Assembly: GCA_002371625.1 (NCBI GenBank)
Contig: DFFV01000116.1
Span: forward strand, 1 to 39,445
Direction: 5' to 3'
Length of the DNA: 39,445 nt
DNA from: Ruminococcus sp. UBA3767
GTDB lineage: Bacteria; Bacillota; Clostridia; Oscillospirales; Ruminococcaceae
The notes beneath the pieces were generated by a model. That model saw only the letters and a program-made list of their open reading frames with translations, ran no database searches and was not told the origin of the DNA. Of this stretch, positions 1 through 6,454 are shown piece by piece (within the stretch, counting starts at the first letter, position 1; each line of letters starts with the position of its first letter). A program made the position numbers and the translations under genes.

Positions 1-2
1 GG

Positions 3-329
3 ATCAAGAAGATGGGCGGCCTTGAGGGCATGAAAGTCCATAACGAGAAAAAGGCTAAGATCCTTTACGATTTCCTTGACAGCTCCAAGCTCTTCAAGGG
101 CACAGTAGTTGAAAAGGACAGATCGCTTATGAACGTTCCTTTCGTAACAGGTGATGAGGAGCTTGACAAGAAGTTTGTAGCCGAGGCAAAGGCAGCAGGC
201 TTTGAAAACCTCAAGGGTCACAGAACTGTCGGCGGAATGAGAGCATCTATCTACAATGCAATGCCTATCGAGGGCGTTGAAAAGCTGGTAGATTTCATGA
301 AGAAGTTCGAGGCAGAGAACGCTAAGTAA
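3..329 (+). CDS. serC: Phosphoserine aminotransferase, C-terminal part (5' end outside window)
   Basis: The reading frame is open from the first bases, so this is the 3' end of a gene that begins upstream; about 108 residues are visible. The sequence matches the C-terminal small domain of SerC, with the GHRTVGGMRASIYNAMP segment that precedes the final helix. SerC is a PLP-dependent cytosolic enzyme that transaminates 3-phosphohydroxypyruvate to phosphoserine, the second step of serine synthesis. The next gene is serA, the first step of the pathway, which supports the call. A hairpin followed by a T-run lies just after the stop, so serC probably terminates before serA. The PLP lysine lies outside the window and cannot be checked. 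Confidence 0.93.
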   Translation: MKKMGGLEGMKVHNEKKAKILYDFLDSSKLFKGTVVEKDRSLMNVPFVTGDEELDKKFVAEAKAAGFENLKGHRTVGGMRASIYNAMPIEGVEKLVDFMKKFEAENAK

Positions 330-342
330 TAGAAATCTTATG

Positions 343-383
343 CATACGGGGCAGCAAATGCTGTTCCGTGTGCTTAACTTTTT
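343..383 (+). terminator. Terminator after serC
   Basis: Arms 343-355 and 360-372 pair over 13 bp (some G-T) around the loop AAAT. They are followed by CTTAACTTTTT. It begins 13 bases after the serC stop. Confidence 0.7.
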
Positions 384-704
384 AGAAGACAACAAATTTG
401 GGTCTTATATATTGTTCGTCAAACCCGTAGGGTTTGAGGAAAAGAACTGCTGCACAGAGGAAGGGAAAGCCCTCTCTTGCAGGGCTTTCCCTCTTTAAAA
501 ACAGTCCGCCGGACTATTTTTAAATTCACCCTTTGCGGAGCGCCTGACGGCAGGAGATTTCGCTGACTGCGGTCAGCGACACGGGCGCCGCCCGTGACCC
601 GCAAGCCTTTTTTGCGAGAAAAGGCTTGACCGAAAAACCTGTTATTATATACGATTTTCAAGTTTGTCCGTTAATAAAACTTTTTCGGAAAGAGGTAAGG
701 AAAA
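384..704 (+). other. Structured intergenic region between serC and serA
   Basis: This stretch has no convincing gene but contains six hairpins. They are 420-436 (CAAACCC/GGGTTTG), 462-492 (12 bp stem, loop CTCTTGC region, then CTCTTT), 503-521 (AGTCC/GGACT then ATTTTT), 561-578 (CGCTGAC/GTCAGCG), 580-596 (CACGGGC/GCCCGTG) and 602-628 (CAAGCCTTTT/AAAAGGCTTG). The 530-630 part is GC-rich and unlike the flanks. A weak promoter, TTGACC (626-631) with TATACG (648-653), could serve serA. No T-box core is visible. The region could be a degenerate dispersed repeat or a multi-hairpin leader. Confidence 0.6.
462..496 (+). terminator. Strong hairpin between serC and serA
   Basis: AGGGAAAGCCCT (462-473) pairs perfectly with AGGGCTTTCCCT (481-492). 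It is followed by CTTT on the + strand and, read the other way, by CTCTGTG. It has terminator form, but its distance from the serC stop leaves its job unclear. Confidence 0.5.
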
Positions 705-1856
705 ATGGTTAACGTATTGACACTCAATAAGATCGCTGCAGTCGGCACAAGCAGACTCGGAAGCGATTATAACGTAACAGATAACTGCGACGCTCCTGAG
801 GCAATAATGGTGCGCAGCGCCAAAATGCACGATATGGAGTTCAAGGATAACCTGCTTGCAATAGCAAGAGCAGGCGCAGGCACAAACAATATCCCCGTTG
901 ATAAGTGCGCTGAGCAGGGTATCGTAGTTTTCAATACACCAGGCGCAAACGCTAACGCCGTTAAGGAGCTTGCAGTATGCGGTCTTCTGCTGGCTTCCAG
1001 AAAGATCCCCGAGGCTATCGAGTGGGCAAAAACACTCAAGGGCCAGGGCGATGAGGTAGGCAAGCTCGTAGAAAAAGGCAAGTCCAACTTTGCAGGCAAC
1101 GAGATAATGGGCAAAACACTCGGACTTATCGGTCTTGGCGCTATCGGCGGAAAGCTCGCTAATATCGCTATCTCACTGGGTATGGACGTTATCGGCTACG
1201 ATCCGTTCCTTTCGGTGAATGCTGCCCTCAACCTCAAGCCGCAGGTAAAGGTAACAAATAATATCAACGATATCTACGCCCAGAGCGATTTCATCTCTCT
1301 GCACCTGCCATTCAACGCAGATACAAAGGATACTATCAACAGCGAAACTCTCGCACTTTGCAAGGACGGCGTAAGGATACTCAACTTCGCAAGAGGTGAG
1401 CTTGTTAATGCAGAAGCTATCAAGGCAGCCCTTGAAAGCGGAAAGTGCGCAAGATATGTTGTAGACTTCCCTTCAGATCCCGTACTTTGCGTTGATAATG
1501 TCGTTGCTATCCCGCACCTTGGCGCTTCTACCGAGGAGAGCGAGGATAACTGCGCAGTTATGGCAGCTGATGAGCTTAAAGCATATATCGAAAGAGGAGC
1601 TATCATCAACTCAGTAAACTTCCCCAATGCCGAGCTTGCTAAAACAGGCGATGCACTCGTTTGCGTGCTGCATAAGAACGTTCCCGCACTTATCACACAG
1701 ATCACAGGTGCTGTTGCCGATAAGGGCGCAAATATCGAGAATATGGTCAACAAGTCCAAAAAGGATTGGGCTTACACTATCCTTGATGTCAACGGCGATG
1801 CTGATATAGATGCTATCAAGGCTATCGACGGCGTTGTTAAGGTAAGAGTTCTTTAA
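705..1856 (+). CDS. serA: D-3-phosphoglycerate dehydrogenase (short form with ACT domain)
   Basis: The protein has 383 residues and oxidises 3-phosphoglycerate to 3-phosphohydroxypyruvate with NAD+, the entry step of serine synthesis. The nucleotide-binding fold shows GLIGLGAIGG at 140-149. Catalytic Arg230 lies in NFARGELV, and catalytic His271 lies in the HLGASTEES segment. A C-terminal ACT domain (about 315-383) is expected to bind serine or to assemble subunits. The usual catalytic Glu of the DVFxxEP segment appears as Asp258 in DFPSDP, which I believe is typical of this short clostridial/Bacteroidetes branch. The ATG at 705 follows GAAAGAGGTAAGG at normal spacing. It follows serC but is separated from it by a terminator. 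Confidence 0.95.
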   Translation: MVNVLTLNKIAAVGTSRLGSDYNVTDNCDAPEAIMVRSAKMHDMEFKDNLLAIARAGAGTNNIPVDKCAEQGIVVFNTPGANANAVKELAVCGLLLASRKIPEAIEWAKTLKGQGDEVGKLVEKGKSNFAGNEIMGKTLGLIGLGAIGGKLANIAISLGMDVIGYDPFLSVNAALNLKPQVKVTNNINDIYAQSDFISLHLPFNADTKDTINSETLALCKDGVRILNFARGELVNAEAIKAALESGKCARYVVDFPSDPVLCVDNVVAIPHLGASTEESEDNCAVMAADELKAYIERGAIINSVNFPNAELAKTGDALVCVLHKNVPALITQITGAVADKGANIENMVNKSKKDWAYTILDVNGDADIDAIKAIDGVVKVRVL

Positions 1857-1876
1857 TAGTTCACGGTTAAACTGTC

Positions 1877-1914
1877 AAGCCGGCTTCTGTTTAAAGCAGA
1901 GGCCGGTTTTTTGC
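1877..1914 (+). terminator. Terminator after serA
   Basis: The arms CCGGCTTCTG and CAGAGGCCGG (small internal bulge) are followed by TTTTTT, starting about 20 bases after the serA stop. Confidence 0.85.
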
Positions 1915-1917
1915 GCC

Positions 1918-1947
1918 GAATAGGACAAAGCCTGCCCTGCATATACT
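1918..1947 (+). promoter_or_regulatory. Candidate sporulation (sigma-E type) promoter for yabP
   Basis: GAATAGG (1918-1924) and CATATACT (1940-1947), separated by 15 bases, resemble the mother-cell sigma-E pattern (ATA at -35, CATAC at -10). No sigma-A promoter is visible here. Bacillus yabP and yabQ are sporulation genes, so the match is plausible but not proven. Confidence 0.4.
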
Positions 1948-1978
1948 CTAACAAAACAACAACGGGAGGGCTTTTACT

Positions 1979-2242
1979 ATGAGCGAACGACATAATGCCA
2001 TTTTGGAGGACAGAAGCAAGCTGATGCTTACCGGGGTCACCGATGTTGAAAACTTTGACGAAAACAAGGTCTATCTTTATACCCAGCTGGGTGAACTGGT
2101 CATCAGGGGCAGACAGCTCCACGTCAGCGAAATGTCCGTGGAAAGCGGCGAGCTTACCGTAGAGGGCGAGATAAATGCCCTTATCTACGGCGATAAGGAC
2201 AGAACAAAAAAGCTCGGTCTGCTCGGCAAGCTGTTCAGGTAG
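1979..2242 (+). CDS. yabP: Sporulation protein YabP
   Basis: This is an 87-residue YabP/YqfC-family protein, a small soluble beta-rich mother-cell sporulation protein of unknown biochemistry. The family pattern is seen in LEDRSKLMLTGVTDVENFD, QLGELVIRGRQLHV and GELTVEGEINALIYG, ending in a basic tail. The length is close to the usual ~100 residues. The start follows GGGAGGG at good spacing. It heads the conserved block yabP-yabQ-divIC-yabR known from Bacillus and clostridia, and a sigma-E-like promoter precedes it. Confidence 0.93.
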   Translation: MSERHNAILEDRSKLMLTGVTDVENFDENKVYLYTQLGELVIRGRQLHVSEMSVESGELTVEGEINALIYGDKDRTKKLGLLGKLFR

Positions 2243-2262
2243 TTTGCAAAGGCTGGTGCATC

Positions 2263-2718
2263 ATGAGAGAAATGAGCTTCACTCTCCAGGCAGAAACACG
2301 CATCTATCTCCTCTCCGTCCTTCTGGGTGCGGCAATAGGCGTCCTCTGGGAAGCCTTCCGTGCCCTGCGTGTGCTGTTTGCCCATAAAAAAGCCGTCGTC
2401 TTTGTTGAAGATTTCATCTTTGCCGCAGTCGCCTGCTTCTCGGCGTTCGTCTTTGCCACCGCACTCACGGGAAAGCTGCGTGTCTATACCGTCATCGGTA
2501 TGCTCGCAGGCGCAGTCCTTGAAAACTTCTTCGTCGGAAGACCTGTTATTTTTGCCCTGCGAAAGCTGACAGCGCTTTTCAAACGGCGGTTGGTAAAGCC
2601 TTTGAGCGAATTTATCCATAAAATTGGACAAAAAATCAAGGTGCGGTTTGTGAAAAATCACTTAAAATTAGCCAAAAAGAAAAAAAATCCGCAAAAGCCC
2701 TTGAAAGTTGACTTTTAA
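2263..2718 (+). CDS. yabQ: Spore cortex biosynthesis protein YabQ
   Basis: This 151-residue integral membrane protein has about three to four hydrophobic segments between residues 10 and 95, then a strongly basic C-terminal tail rich in Lys and Arg. The N-terminal part (LQAETRIYLLSVLLGAAIGV, then LWEAFRALRVLF) and the YTVIGMLAGAVLENFFVGRP segment fit the YabQ family, which is required for spore cortex formation and sits in the outer forespore membrane. It lies 20 bases after yabP and is probably co-transcribed with it. The ATG at 2263 is used; an internal ATG three codons later is an alternative. The divIC promoter overlaps its stop codon. Confidence 0.9.
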   Translation: MREMSFTLQAETRIYLLSVLLGAAIGVLWEAFRALRVLFAHKKAVVFVEDFIFAAVACFSAFVFATALTGKLRVYTVIGMLAGAVLENFFVGRPVIFALRKLTALFKRRLVKPLSEFIHKIGQKIKVRFVKNHLKLAKKKKNPQKPLKVDF

Positions 2719-2730
2719 GTGGTGTATAAT
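2701..2730 (+). promoter_or_regulatory. Sigma-A promoter for divIC-yabR
   Basis: TTGAAA (2701-2706) and TATAAT (2725-2730) are separated by 18 bases. The -35 lies inside the last codons of yabQ. It would give divIC vegetative expression independent of the sporulation genes upstream. Confidence 0.75.
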
Positions 2731-2769
2731 GTAGTGGAATAGGTATGCGTAACAGCGAAAGGAGAAGCT

Positions 2770-3138
2770 ATGACTACCTTTGAGGAATATGAAAATACAG
2801 AGATAAATGAGCAGGAGACTGAGGAGCTTGCTGATGCCGAGGTCGTTAAGATAAGAAAAAAAGGCGGCCTTGCAAAAAAATTGTTTGTCGTGATAGCTTT
2901 GTGCTTTTGCGCTTATGCGGCATTTACAATAATCTACGATAAAGCCGAGATCGCAAAGCTGAGATCGGAAAAAACGGAAATATCAAAACAAATAGATGAG
3001 GAAAAGGCGCTTAACGATGAGTATAACAAAATGCTCGAATCCGGCGAAAAAGAGTATATGAAAAAGATCGCCATTGATAAACTGGGCTATGCTTTTCCCG
3101 ATGAACGAAGATTTTACATAGTAAATCAGAATAAGTAA
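2770..3138 (+). CDS. divIC: Septum formation initiator DivIC/FtsB-like
   Basis: This 122-residue bitopic membrane protein has an acidic cytosolic N-terminus (1-35), one membrane segment (about 37-58, LFVVIALCFCAYAAFTII) and an extracellular coiled coil (about 60-100, rich in Glu and Lys). It ends in a DivIC motif around KLGYAFPDERRFYIV. In the divisome DivIC pairs with FtsL and DivIB/FtsQ to activate septal peptidoglycan synthesis. Size, topology and position after yabQ match the family. It has its own vegetative promoter upstream and a GAAAGGAGAAG ribosome site. Confidence 0.9.
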   Translation: MTTFEEYENTEINEQETEELADAEVVKIRKKGGLAKKLFVVIALCFCAYAAFTIIYDKAEIAKLRSEKTEISKQIDEEKALNDEYNKMLESGEKEYMKKIAIDKLGYAFPDERRFYIVNQNK

Positions 3139-3207
3139 ATCACCTGCAATGCAAGCGCAAAGCAGGATAAGGATAATCTACACTTTTAGAATGGGGAAAG
3201 TAAGCAA

Positions 3208-3702
3208 ATGCAGTTAGAAGTCGGAAAAATCTATGAAGGCAAGGTAACAGGCATCACAAAGTTCGGAGCATTCATCGAGCTGGATAAGGACACAACGGGT
3301 ATGGTACATATCTCCGAGGTCGCAAACAGCTTTGTGAATGAGATCAGGGATCATCTCACCGAGGGACAGACCGTAAAGGTGAAGGTGCTCAGTGTGGGAG
3401 ATGACGGAAAGGTATCTCTTTCTATCAAAAAAGCACTTCCGCAGCAGGAAAGACCGAACAAGTTCAGCAGGAACGGCGCAAAACAGGGCGGTGCACAAAA
3501 CAGAGCACCAAGAAAGCCTTATGAAAGCAGACCTGTGCAGGATTTTACAAAAAATCCGCCGCCGGTTTTTGAGAACACAACATCGGGCAATGCAGATTTT
3601 GAGGATATGCTCTCAAAATTCAAAGCGACCAGTGAGGAAAGGTTCTCCGACCTCAAGCACGTTATAGATAATAAGCGCAGATCGCCTTCAAGGCGCAAAT
3701 AA
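3208..3702 (+). CDS. yabR: S1 RNA-binding domain protein YabR
   Basis: The 164-residue protein opens with a full S1 (OB-fold) domain at residues 1-75: VGKIYEGKVTGITKFGAFIE, then GMVHISEVA and VKVKVLSVGDDGKVSLSIK. The rest is a low-complexity, Arg/Lys/Asn/Pro-rich tail containing a short helical part. YabR proteins are small RNA-binding or ribosome-associated proteins of general-stress type. It lies 69 bases after divIC, as in Bacillus, and is probably in the same operon. The start follows GGGGAAAG. A terminator follows the stop. Confidence 0.88.
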   Translation: MQLEVGKIYEGKVTGITKFGAFIELDKDTTGMVHISEVANSFVNEIRDHLTEGQTVKVKVLSVGDDGKVSLSIKKALPQQERPNKFSRNGAKQGGAQNRAPRKPYESRPVQDFTKNPPPVFENTTSGNADFEDMLSKFKATSEERFSDLKHVIDNKRRSPSRRK

Positions 3703-3712
3703 GAAACTATCG

Positions 3713-3751
3713 GGCGAGCAAGTGCAAAACAGCCTTGCTTCGCCTTTTTTT
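3713..3751 (+). terminator. Terminator after yabR
   Basis: GGCGAGCAAG pairs with CTTGCTTCGCC (one bulged T) and is followed by seven T's. Confidence 0.8.
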
Positions 3752-3769
3752 CAGGAGAGTAGAAGGAAA

Positions 3770-4033
3770 ATGAAGAATTTTAAAAGGACCTTTGCGTTCA
3801 TTTTCTTTATGATAGCAGCGGTGATACTTGGCGCACTCATAGCCTATGTGTGCGACGGAAAGGATTATGTCGGCTGGCTGGCATGGGGTAAAAGAGTAGG
3901 GATTGAAAACTTCTCCGTAGACCTTTATGTTATAAAGTTCAGCTTCGGGCTGATGATAAACGCAACCATTTCACAGCTTTTCACAATACCCATATCGCTT
4001 ATCGTTTTTTCAAAGACCTGTAAGAACCTTTGA
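3770..4033 (+). CDS. DUF4321-type membrane protein
   Basis: This 87-residue protein has two hydrophobic segments, about 8-27 (AFIFFMIAAVILGALIAYV) and 58-82. Between them lies a short loop with WGKRVGIENFSVDLYVIKFSFGL, the pattern of the clostridial DUF4321 family, whose function is unknown. The ATG at 3770 is chosen over an upstream start at 3722 because GGAGAGTAGAAGGA precedes it and the upstream region overlaps the yabR terminator. It ends 23 bases before a lipoprotein gene. Confidence 0.75.
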   Translation: MKNFKRTFAFIFFMIAAVILGALIAYVCDGKDYVGWLAWGKRVGIENFSVDLYVIKFSFGLMINATISQLFTIPISLIVFSKTCKNL

Positions 4034-4056
4034 TCTATAAAGGGAGTGATCCTTCT

Positions 4057-4737
4057 ATGAGAATAAGAGCAGCCTTGACCGCAATGGTAATGTGCCTTGG
4101 CGCAGTGATCGGCACAGCTTCCTGCGGAAGACCCGATATAGTCGGAGATAACCTGATAATGCAGGCAAGAGAGGATTTTGAGGCTCTTGATTCTGCGAAG
4201 GTCATCATGACCAATACCGATACCGATAAGCAGGAGCAGGTGTTTACCTTTAAGTATGAGGGCGATACGCTCGTGTATTCCGATGTCAGAAATGTCAATG
4301 ACAAGATAAGCAGTGAGTATAATAACGGCGAGGTAAATATTTATTACCAGGGAGAAAAGTATTATCAGTACGAACCGGGCGATGAAAAGTTCAAAAAGTA
4401 TACCCGTTCGGACAAGCATAAAAAAGTACAGGACGATATGATAACCTATATCCCGTCGGCAGTTACCGATGCTAAGATGCTCAATAAAGACGACAAGATC
4501 GAGATAACTCATGTCTATAATGTCGAAACAGTAAAGCCTGCCGTTCCCGAGGGCGCACAGGCAACAGGTTTTGCAGTCAGGTATCTGTTTGACAGCGACG
4601 GAAAGCTCGAGAGCTTTACCGAGTCCACTATCTATGAGCTTGAAGGGCAGGAGCACAGAGTGGTCTACCGTACCGAGATAACCGAGAAAAACAGCGTCGA
4701 AAAAGTCCCGGAGGTCACCGCACAGGCAAAGCAGTAA
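4057..4737 (+). CDS. Predicted lipoprotein of unknown function
   Basis: The 226-residue product has a signal peptide (MRIRAALTAMVMCLGAVIG) ending in a lipobox, TASC, with the modified Cys near residue 24. The mature part is hydrophilic with alternating beta-type segments (VFTFKYEGDTLVYSDV, VNIYYQGEKYYQYEPG, GFAVRYLFDSDGKLESFTE). This is reminiscent of the LolA/LppX curved-sheet fold, but I cannot assign a family. The ATG at 4057 follows AAAGGGAG; an earlier in-frame TTG at 4030 overlaps the previous gene and is less likely. Its stop codon overlaps the left arm of a large inverted-repeat element. Confidence 0.7.
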   Translation: MRIRAALTAMVMCLGAVIGTASCGRPDIVGDNLIMQAREDFEALDSAKVIMTNTDTDKQEQVFTFKYEGDTLVYSDVRNVNDKISSEYNNGEVNIYYQGEKYYQYEPGDEKFKKYTRSDKHKKVQDDMITYIPSAVTDAKMLNKDDKIEITHVYNVETVKPAVPEGAQATGFAVRYLFDSDGKLESFTESTIYELEGQEHRVVYRTEITEKNSVEKVPEVTAQAKQ

Positions 4738-4855
4738 AAACAGGCAGTGTCAGTATGTATAGTGTTTGTATAGTAGTCTAATAAGTGAATTTTGAGGAAG
4801 AGTTCTTTTTTGTGAAGTATTGTTTCTATTTCTCTTTCTTTGACCATAACCATTT

Positions 4856-4890
4856 TTTAAATCCCGATGCTTTAGCCATCGGGATTTAAA
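4856..4890 (+). terminator. Bidirectional terminator hairpin
   Basis: TTTAAATCCCGATG (4856-4869) pairs perfectly with CATCGGGATTTAAA (4877-4890) around a seven-base loop. It has T-rich sequence before and A-rich sequence after, so it could stop transcripts from either side. Confidence 0.75.
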
Positions 4891-4920
4891 AAATTATTAA
4901 GAGTTTTAGGAAAGGGGTAT

Positions 4921-4953
4921 GGGGAATAACCCTTTTGCAAAAGGGTTTTCCCC
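4921..4953. repeat. Long palindrome inside the inverted-arm element
   Basis: AACCCTTTTG/CAAAAGGGTT (4928-4947) forms a perfect 20-base palindrome. It is extended outside by GGGGAA/TTCCCC with one bulged T. There is no T-run, so it is more like a REP-type palindrome than a terminator. Confidence 0.6.
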
Positions 4954-5047
4954 AAATGCACTTATCAAACTGCTATATAAGTATCTATACATACCGGCAC
5001 TGCCTTTTTTGTGTGCCCAAATCTTAAAAAAATGTAAACTTTGAAAT

Positions 5048-5061
5048 CGAAAACGTTTGCG
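5048..5061 (+). promoter_or_regulatory. LacI/CcpA-type operator upstream of GH130
   Basis: CGAAAACGTTTGCG is a near-perfect palindrome (one symmetric mismatch pair) around a central CG, the form of LacI/GalR-family and cre sites. It ends about 15 bases before the predicted -35 of the phosphorylase gene. Confidence 0.5.
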
Positions 5062-5076
5062 CACAGTCAGGGGGAC

Positions 5077-5105
5077 TTGAAAAAAACTGTGAGTTGTGAT
5101 TAAAT
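5077..5105 (+). promoter_or_regulatory. Candidate promoter for GH130
   Basis: TTGAAA (5077-5082) and TTAAAT (5100-5105) have a 17-base spacer. The -10 is a partial match only. Confidence 0.45.
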
Positions 5106-5154
5106 ATCATCGTGTGATAAAACACAAAAAGAAAAATAAAGTAGGAGGAGTAAA

Positions 5155-6159
5155 ATGAAAGTAAACATCATCAATGGACAGTCTATCCCCAACATACCCT
5201 GGCAGGAAAGACCGCAGGGAGATATATCACCCGTCTGGAGATACACAGCCAACCCGATAATCAAAAGGGATGCCATAAGCTGCTCAAATTCTATCTTCAA
5301 TTCCGCCGTCGTTACCTTTAACGGAAAGTTCGCAGGAGTTTTCCGTGTTGACGATAAGCAGCGCAGAATGGAGCTTCACGCAGGCTTTTCCGATGACGGC
5401 ATCAACTGGAAGATAAACAAGGAAAGGATAAAATTCGTCCAGCAGGATCCTTCCACCGAGGAGGCAAACGAGTGGGGCTACGGCTACGATCCAAGAGTCT
5501 GCTTTATCGAGGACAGATATTGGGTCACCTGGTGCAATTCCTATAAAGGCTTCCCAACTATCGGCGTGGGCTATACCTACGATTTTGTCACCTTCTATCA
5601 GTGCGAAAATGCCTTTTTGCCGTTCAACCGCAACGGCGTACTCTTCCCGAGAAAAATAAATGATAAGTATGTCATGTTCTCCCGTCCGTCCGATTCGGGA
5701 CATACTCCCTTTGGCGATATGTACCTTTCCCAGTCCCCCGATATGAAGTATTGGGGCGAGCACAGGCTGGTCATGTCACCGTCAAAGGAAAGACCGTGGG
5801 AGTCGCTCAAGATCGGCGCAGGTCCTATCCCGATAGAAACGAGCGAGGGCTGGCTCTGCTTTTATCACGGCGTTCTCCAGTCCTGCAACGGCTATGTGTA
5901 CAGCTTTTCAGCGTGTATCCTCGATGCACAGCAGCCCTGGAAGGTGAAGTACAGATGCAGCGAGTATCTCATCAATCCCCGTGAGCTTTATGAGTGCGTG
6001 GGCGATGTGCCGAATGTAACGTTCCCGTGCGCAGCTCTGTGCGATGCAGATACAGGCAGGATAGCTATCTATTACGGCTGCGCAGATACAGTGGTAGGTC
6101 TTGCCTTCACCACCGTTGATGAAGTCGTAGAGTATGTAAAGAGCCACTCAAATATCTGA
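5155..6159 (+). CDS. GH130 beta-1,4-mannooligosaccharide phosphorylase (RaMP2-like)
   Basis: This 334-residue cytosolic enzyme has no signal peptide. It belongs to glycoside hydrolase family 130 and is very close to my memory of RaMP2 of Ruminococcus albus. That enzyme phosphorolyses beta-1,4-mannooligosaccharides to mannose-1-phosphate. The predicted general acid is Asp112 in [10 protein letters not shown]; other family segments are [45 protein letters not shown] and GAGPIPIE. The five-bladed propeller family usually has 300-400 residues. The start follows GTAGGAGGAG. It stands alone: no mannanase, transporter or epimerase is adjacent, so it probably works with loci elsewhere. A LacI-type operator upstream suggests sugar control. 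Exact substrate preference is inferred. Confidence 0.88.
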   Translation: MKVNIINGQSIPNIPWQERPQGDISPVWRYTANPIIKRDAISCSNSIFNSAVVTFNGKFAGVFRVDDKQRRMELHAGFSDDGINWKINKERIKFVQQDPSTEEANEWGYGYDPRVCFIEDRYWVTWCNSYKGFPTIGVGYTYDFVTFYQCENAFLPFNRNGVLFPRKINDKYVMFSRPSDSGHTPFGDMYLSQSPDMKYWGEHRLVMSPSKERPWESLKIGAGPIPIETSEGWLCFYHGVLQSCNGYVYSFSACILDAQQPWKVKYRCSEYLINPRELYECVGDVPNVTFPCAALCDADTGRIAIYYGCADTVVGLAFTTVDEVVEYVKSHSNI

Positions 6160-6178
6160 AAGATCACAAAAATAAAAT

Positions 6179-6197
6179 GCAGGCAGCCCAAGCCTGC
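6179..6197 (+). terminator. Weak hairpin after GH130
   Basis: GCAGGC (6179-6184) pairs with GCCTGC (6192-6197). There is no T-run directly after it. The stronger hairpins follow at 6211 and 6373. Confidence 0.35.
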
Positions 6198-6210
6198 TTG
6201 ATAAAAGAAA

Positions 6211-6224
6211 GACTCTGCGGAGTC
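6211..6224. terminator. First copy of duplicated terminator hairpin
   Basis: GACTC-TGCG-GAGTC is part of a 16-base segment, AGACTCTGCGGAGTCT (6210-6225), that is repeated exactly at 6372-6387. The two copies bracket the dispersed element. Read on the minus strand it is followed by TTTCTTTTAT. Confidence 0.6.
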
Positions 6225-6231
6225 TCAGCTT

Positions 6232-6365
6232 GTTGCAAAACTATATGCCCGGGTGATATGCTCAGCTAATGGATGACAATAAATCTGATCATGCTGATCA
6301 GGGGGCTTTCCGATCGCCCCCTAAAACCCCTTCGGTCATAAAAATAATTATTATAGTTTATCGAC
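6232..6365 (+). repeat. Dispersed non-coding element, copy A
   Basis: The ends GTTGCAAAAC (6232-6241) and GTTTATCGAC (6356-6365) are imperfect inverted repeats (7/10). The core has a GGGGGC/GCCCCC hairpin with a nine-base loop (6301-6321), then ACCCCTTCGGTCA. The same core and ends recur, inverted, at 22913-23050 and in variant form three times at 27846-28319. Copy A additionally carries the palindrome CTGATCA/TGATCAG at 6285-6301. It is flanked by two identical terminator hairpins and has no coding capacity. Confidence 0.7.
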
Positions 6366-6372
6366 AGACTGA

Positions 6373-6397
6373 GACTCTGCGGAGTCTTTCTTTTTTT
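6373..6397 (+). terminator. Second copy of duplicated terminator hairpin
   Basis: GACTC-TGCG-GAGTC is followed by TTTCTTTTTTT, a good + strand rho-independent terminator for the GH130 transcript. Confidence 0.75.
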
Positions 6398-6454
6398 GCA
6401 TATCTCTCCCAAAGCTGTCAACACTCATAATAAAAGCCTTGGAGGGAAACAGCC

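Larger units (their letters stand above)
4736..5010. repeat. Non-coding element with ~52 bp inverted arms
   Basis: The left arm (about 4736-4793) and right arm (about 4954-5010) are inverted copies of each other, about 80% identical over ~52 bp with one single-base gap. Both contain the outer core GGCAGTG plus GTATGTATAG and the inner core ATAAGTG. The ~160 bp interior has no credible gene. It holds a perfect terminator hairpin and a second long palindrome at 4921-4953. The layout resembles a MITE or other non-autonomous element. It accounts for most of the 417-base gap between the lipoprotein and GH130 genes. Confidence 0.65.

Noticed and set aside
384..704. T-box or other serine-responsive leader before serA
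   Set aside because: No T-box core (AGGGTGGNACCGCG), no specifier-loop pattern, and the only candidate promoter lies after most of the hairpins.
3214..3498. Antisense reading frames over yabR, rnf and other genes
   Set aside because: Many long antisense frames exist because of codon bias; none shows a family motif or ribosome site better than the sense gene.
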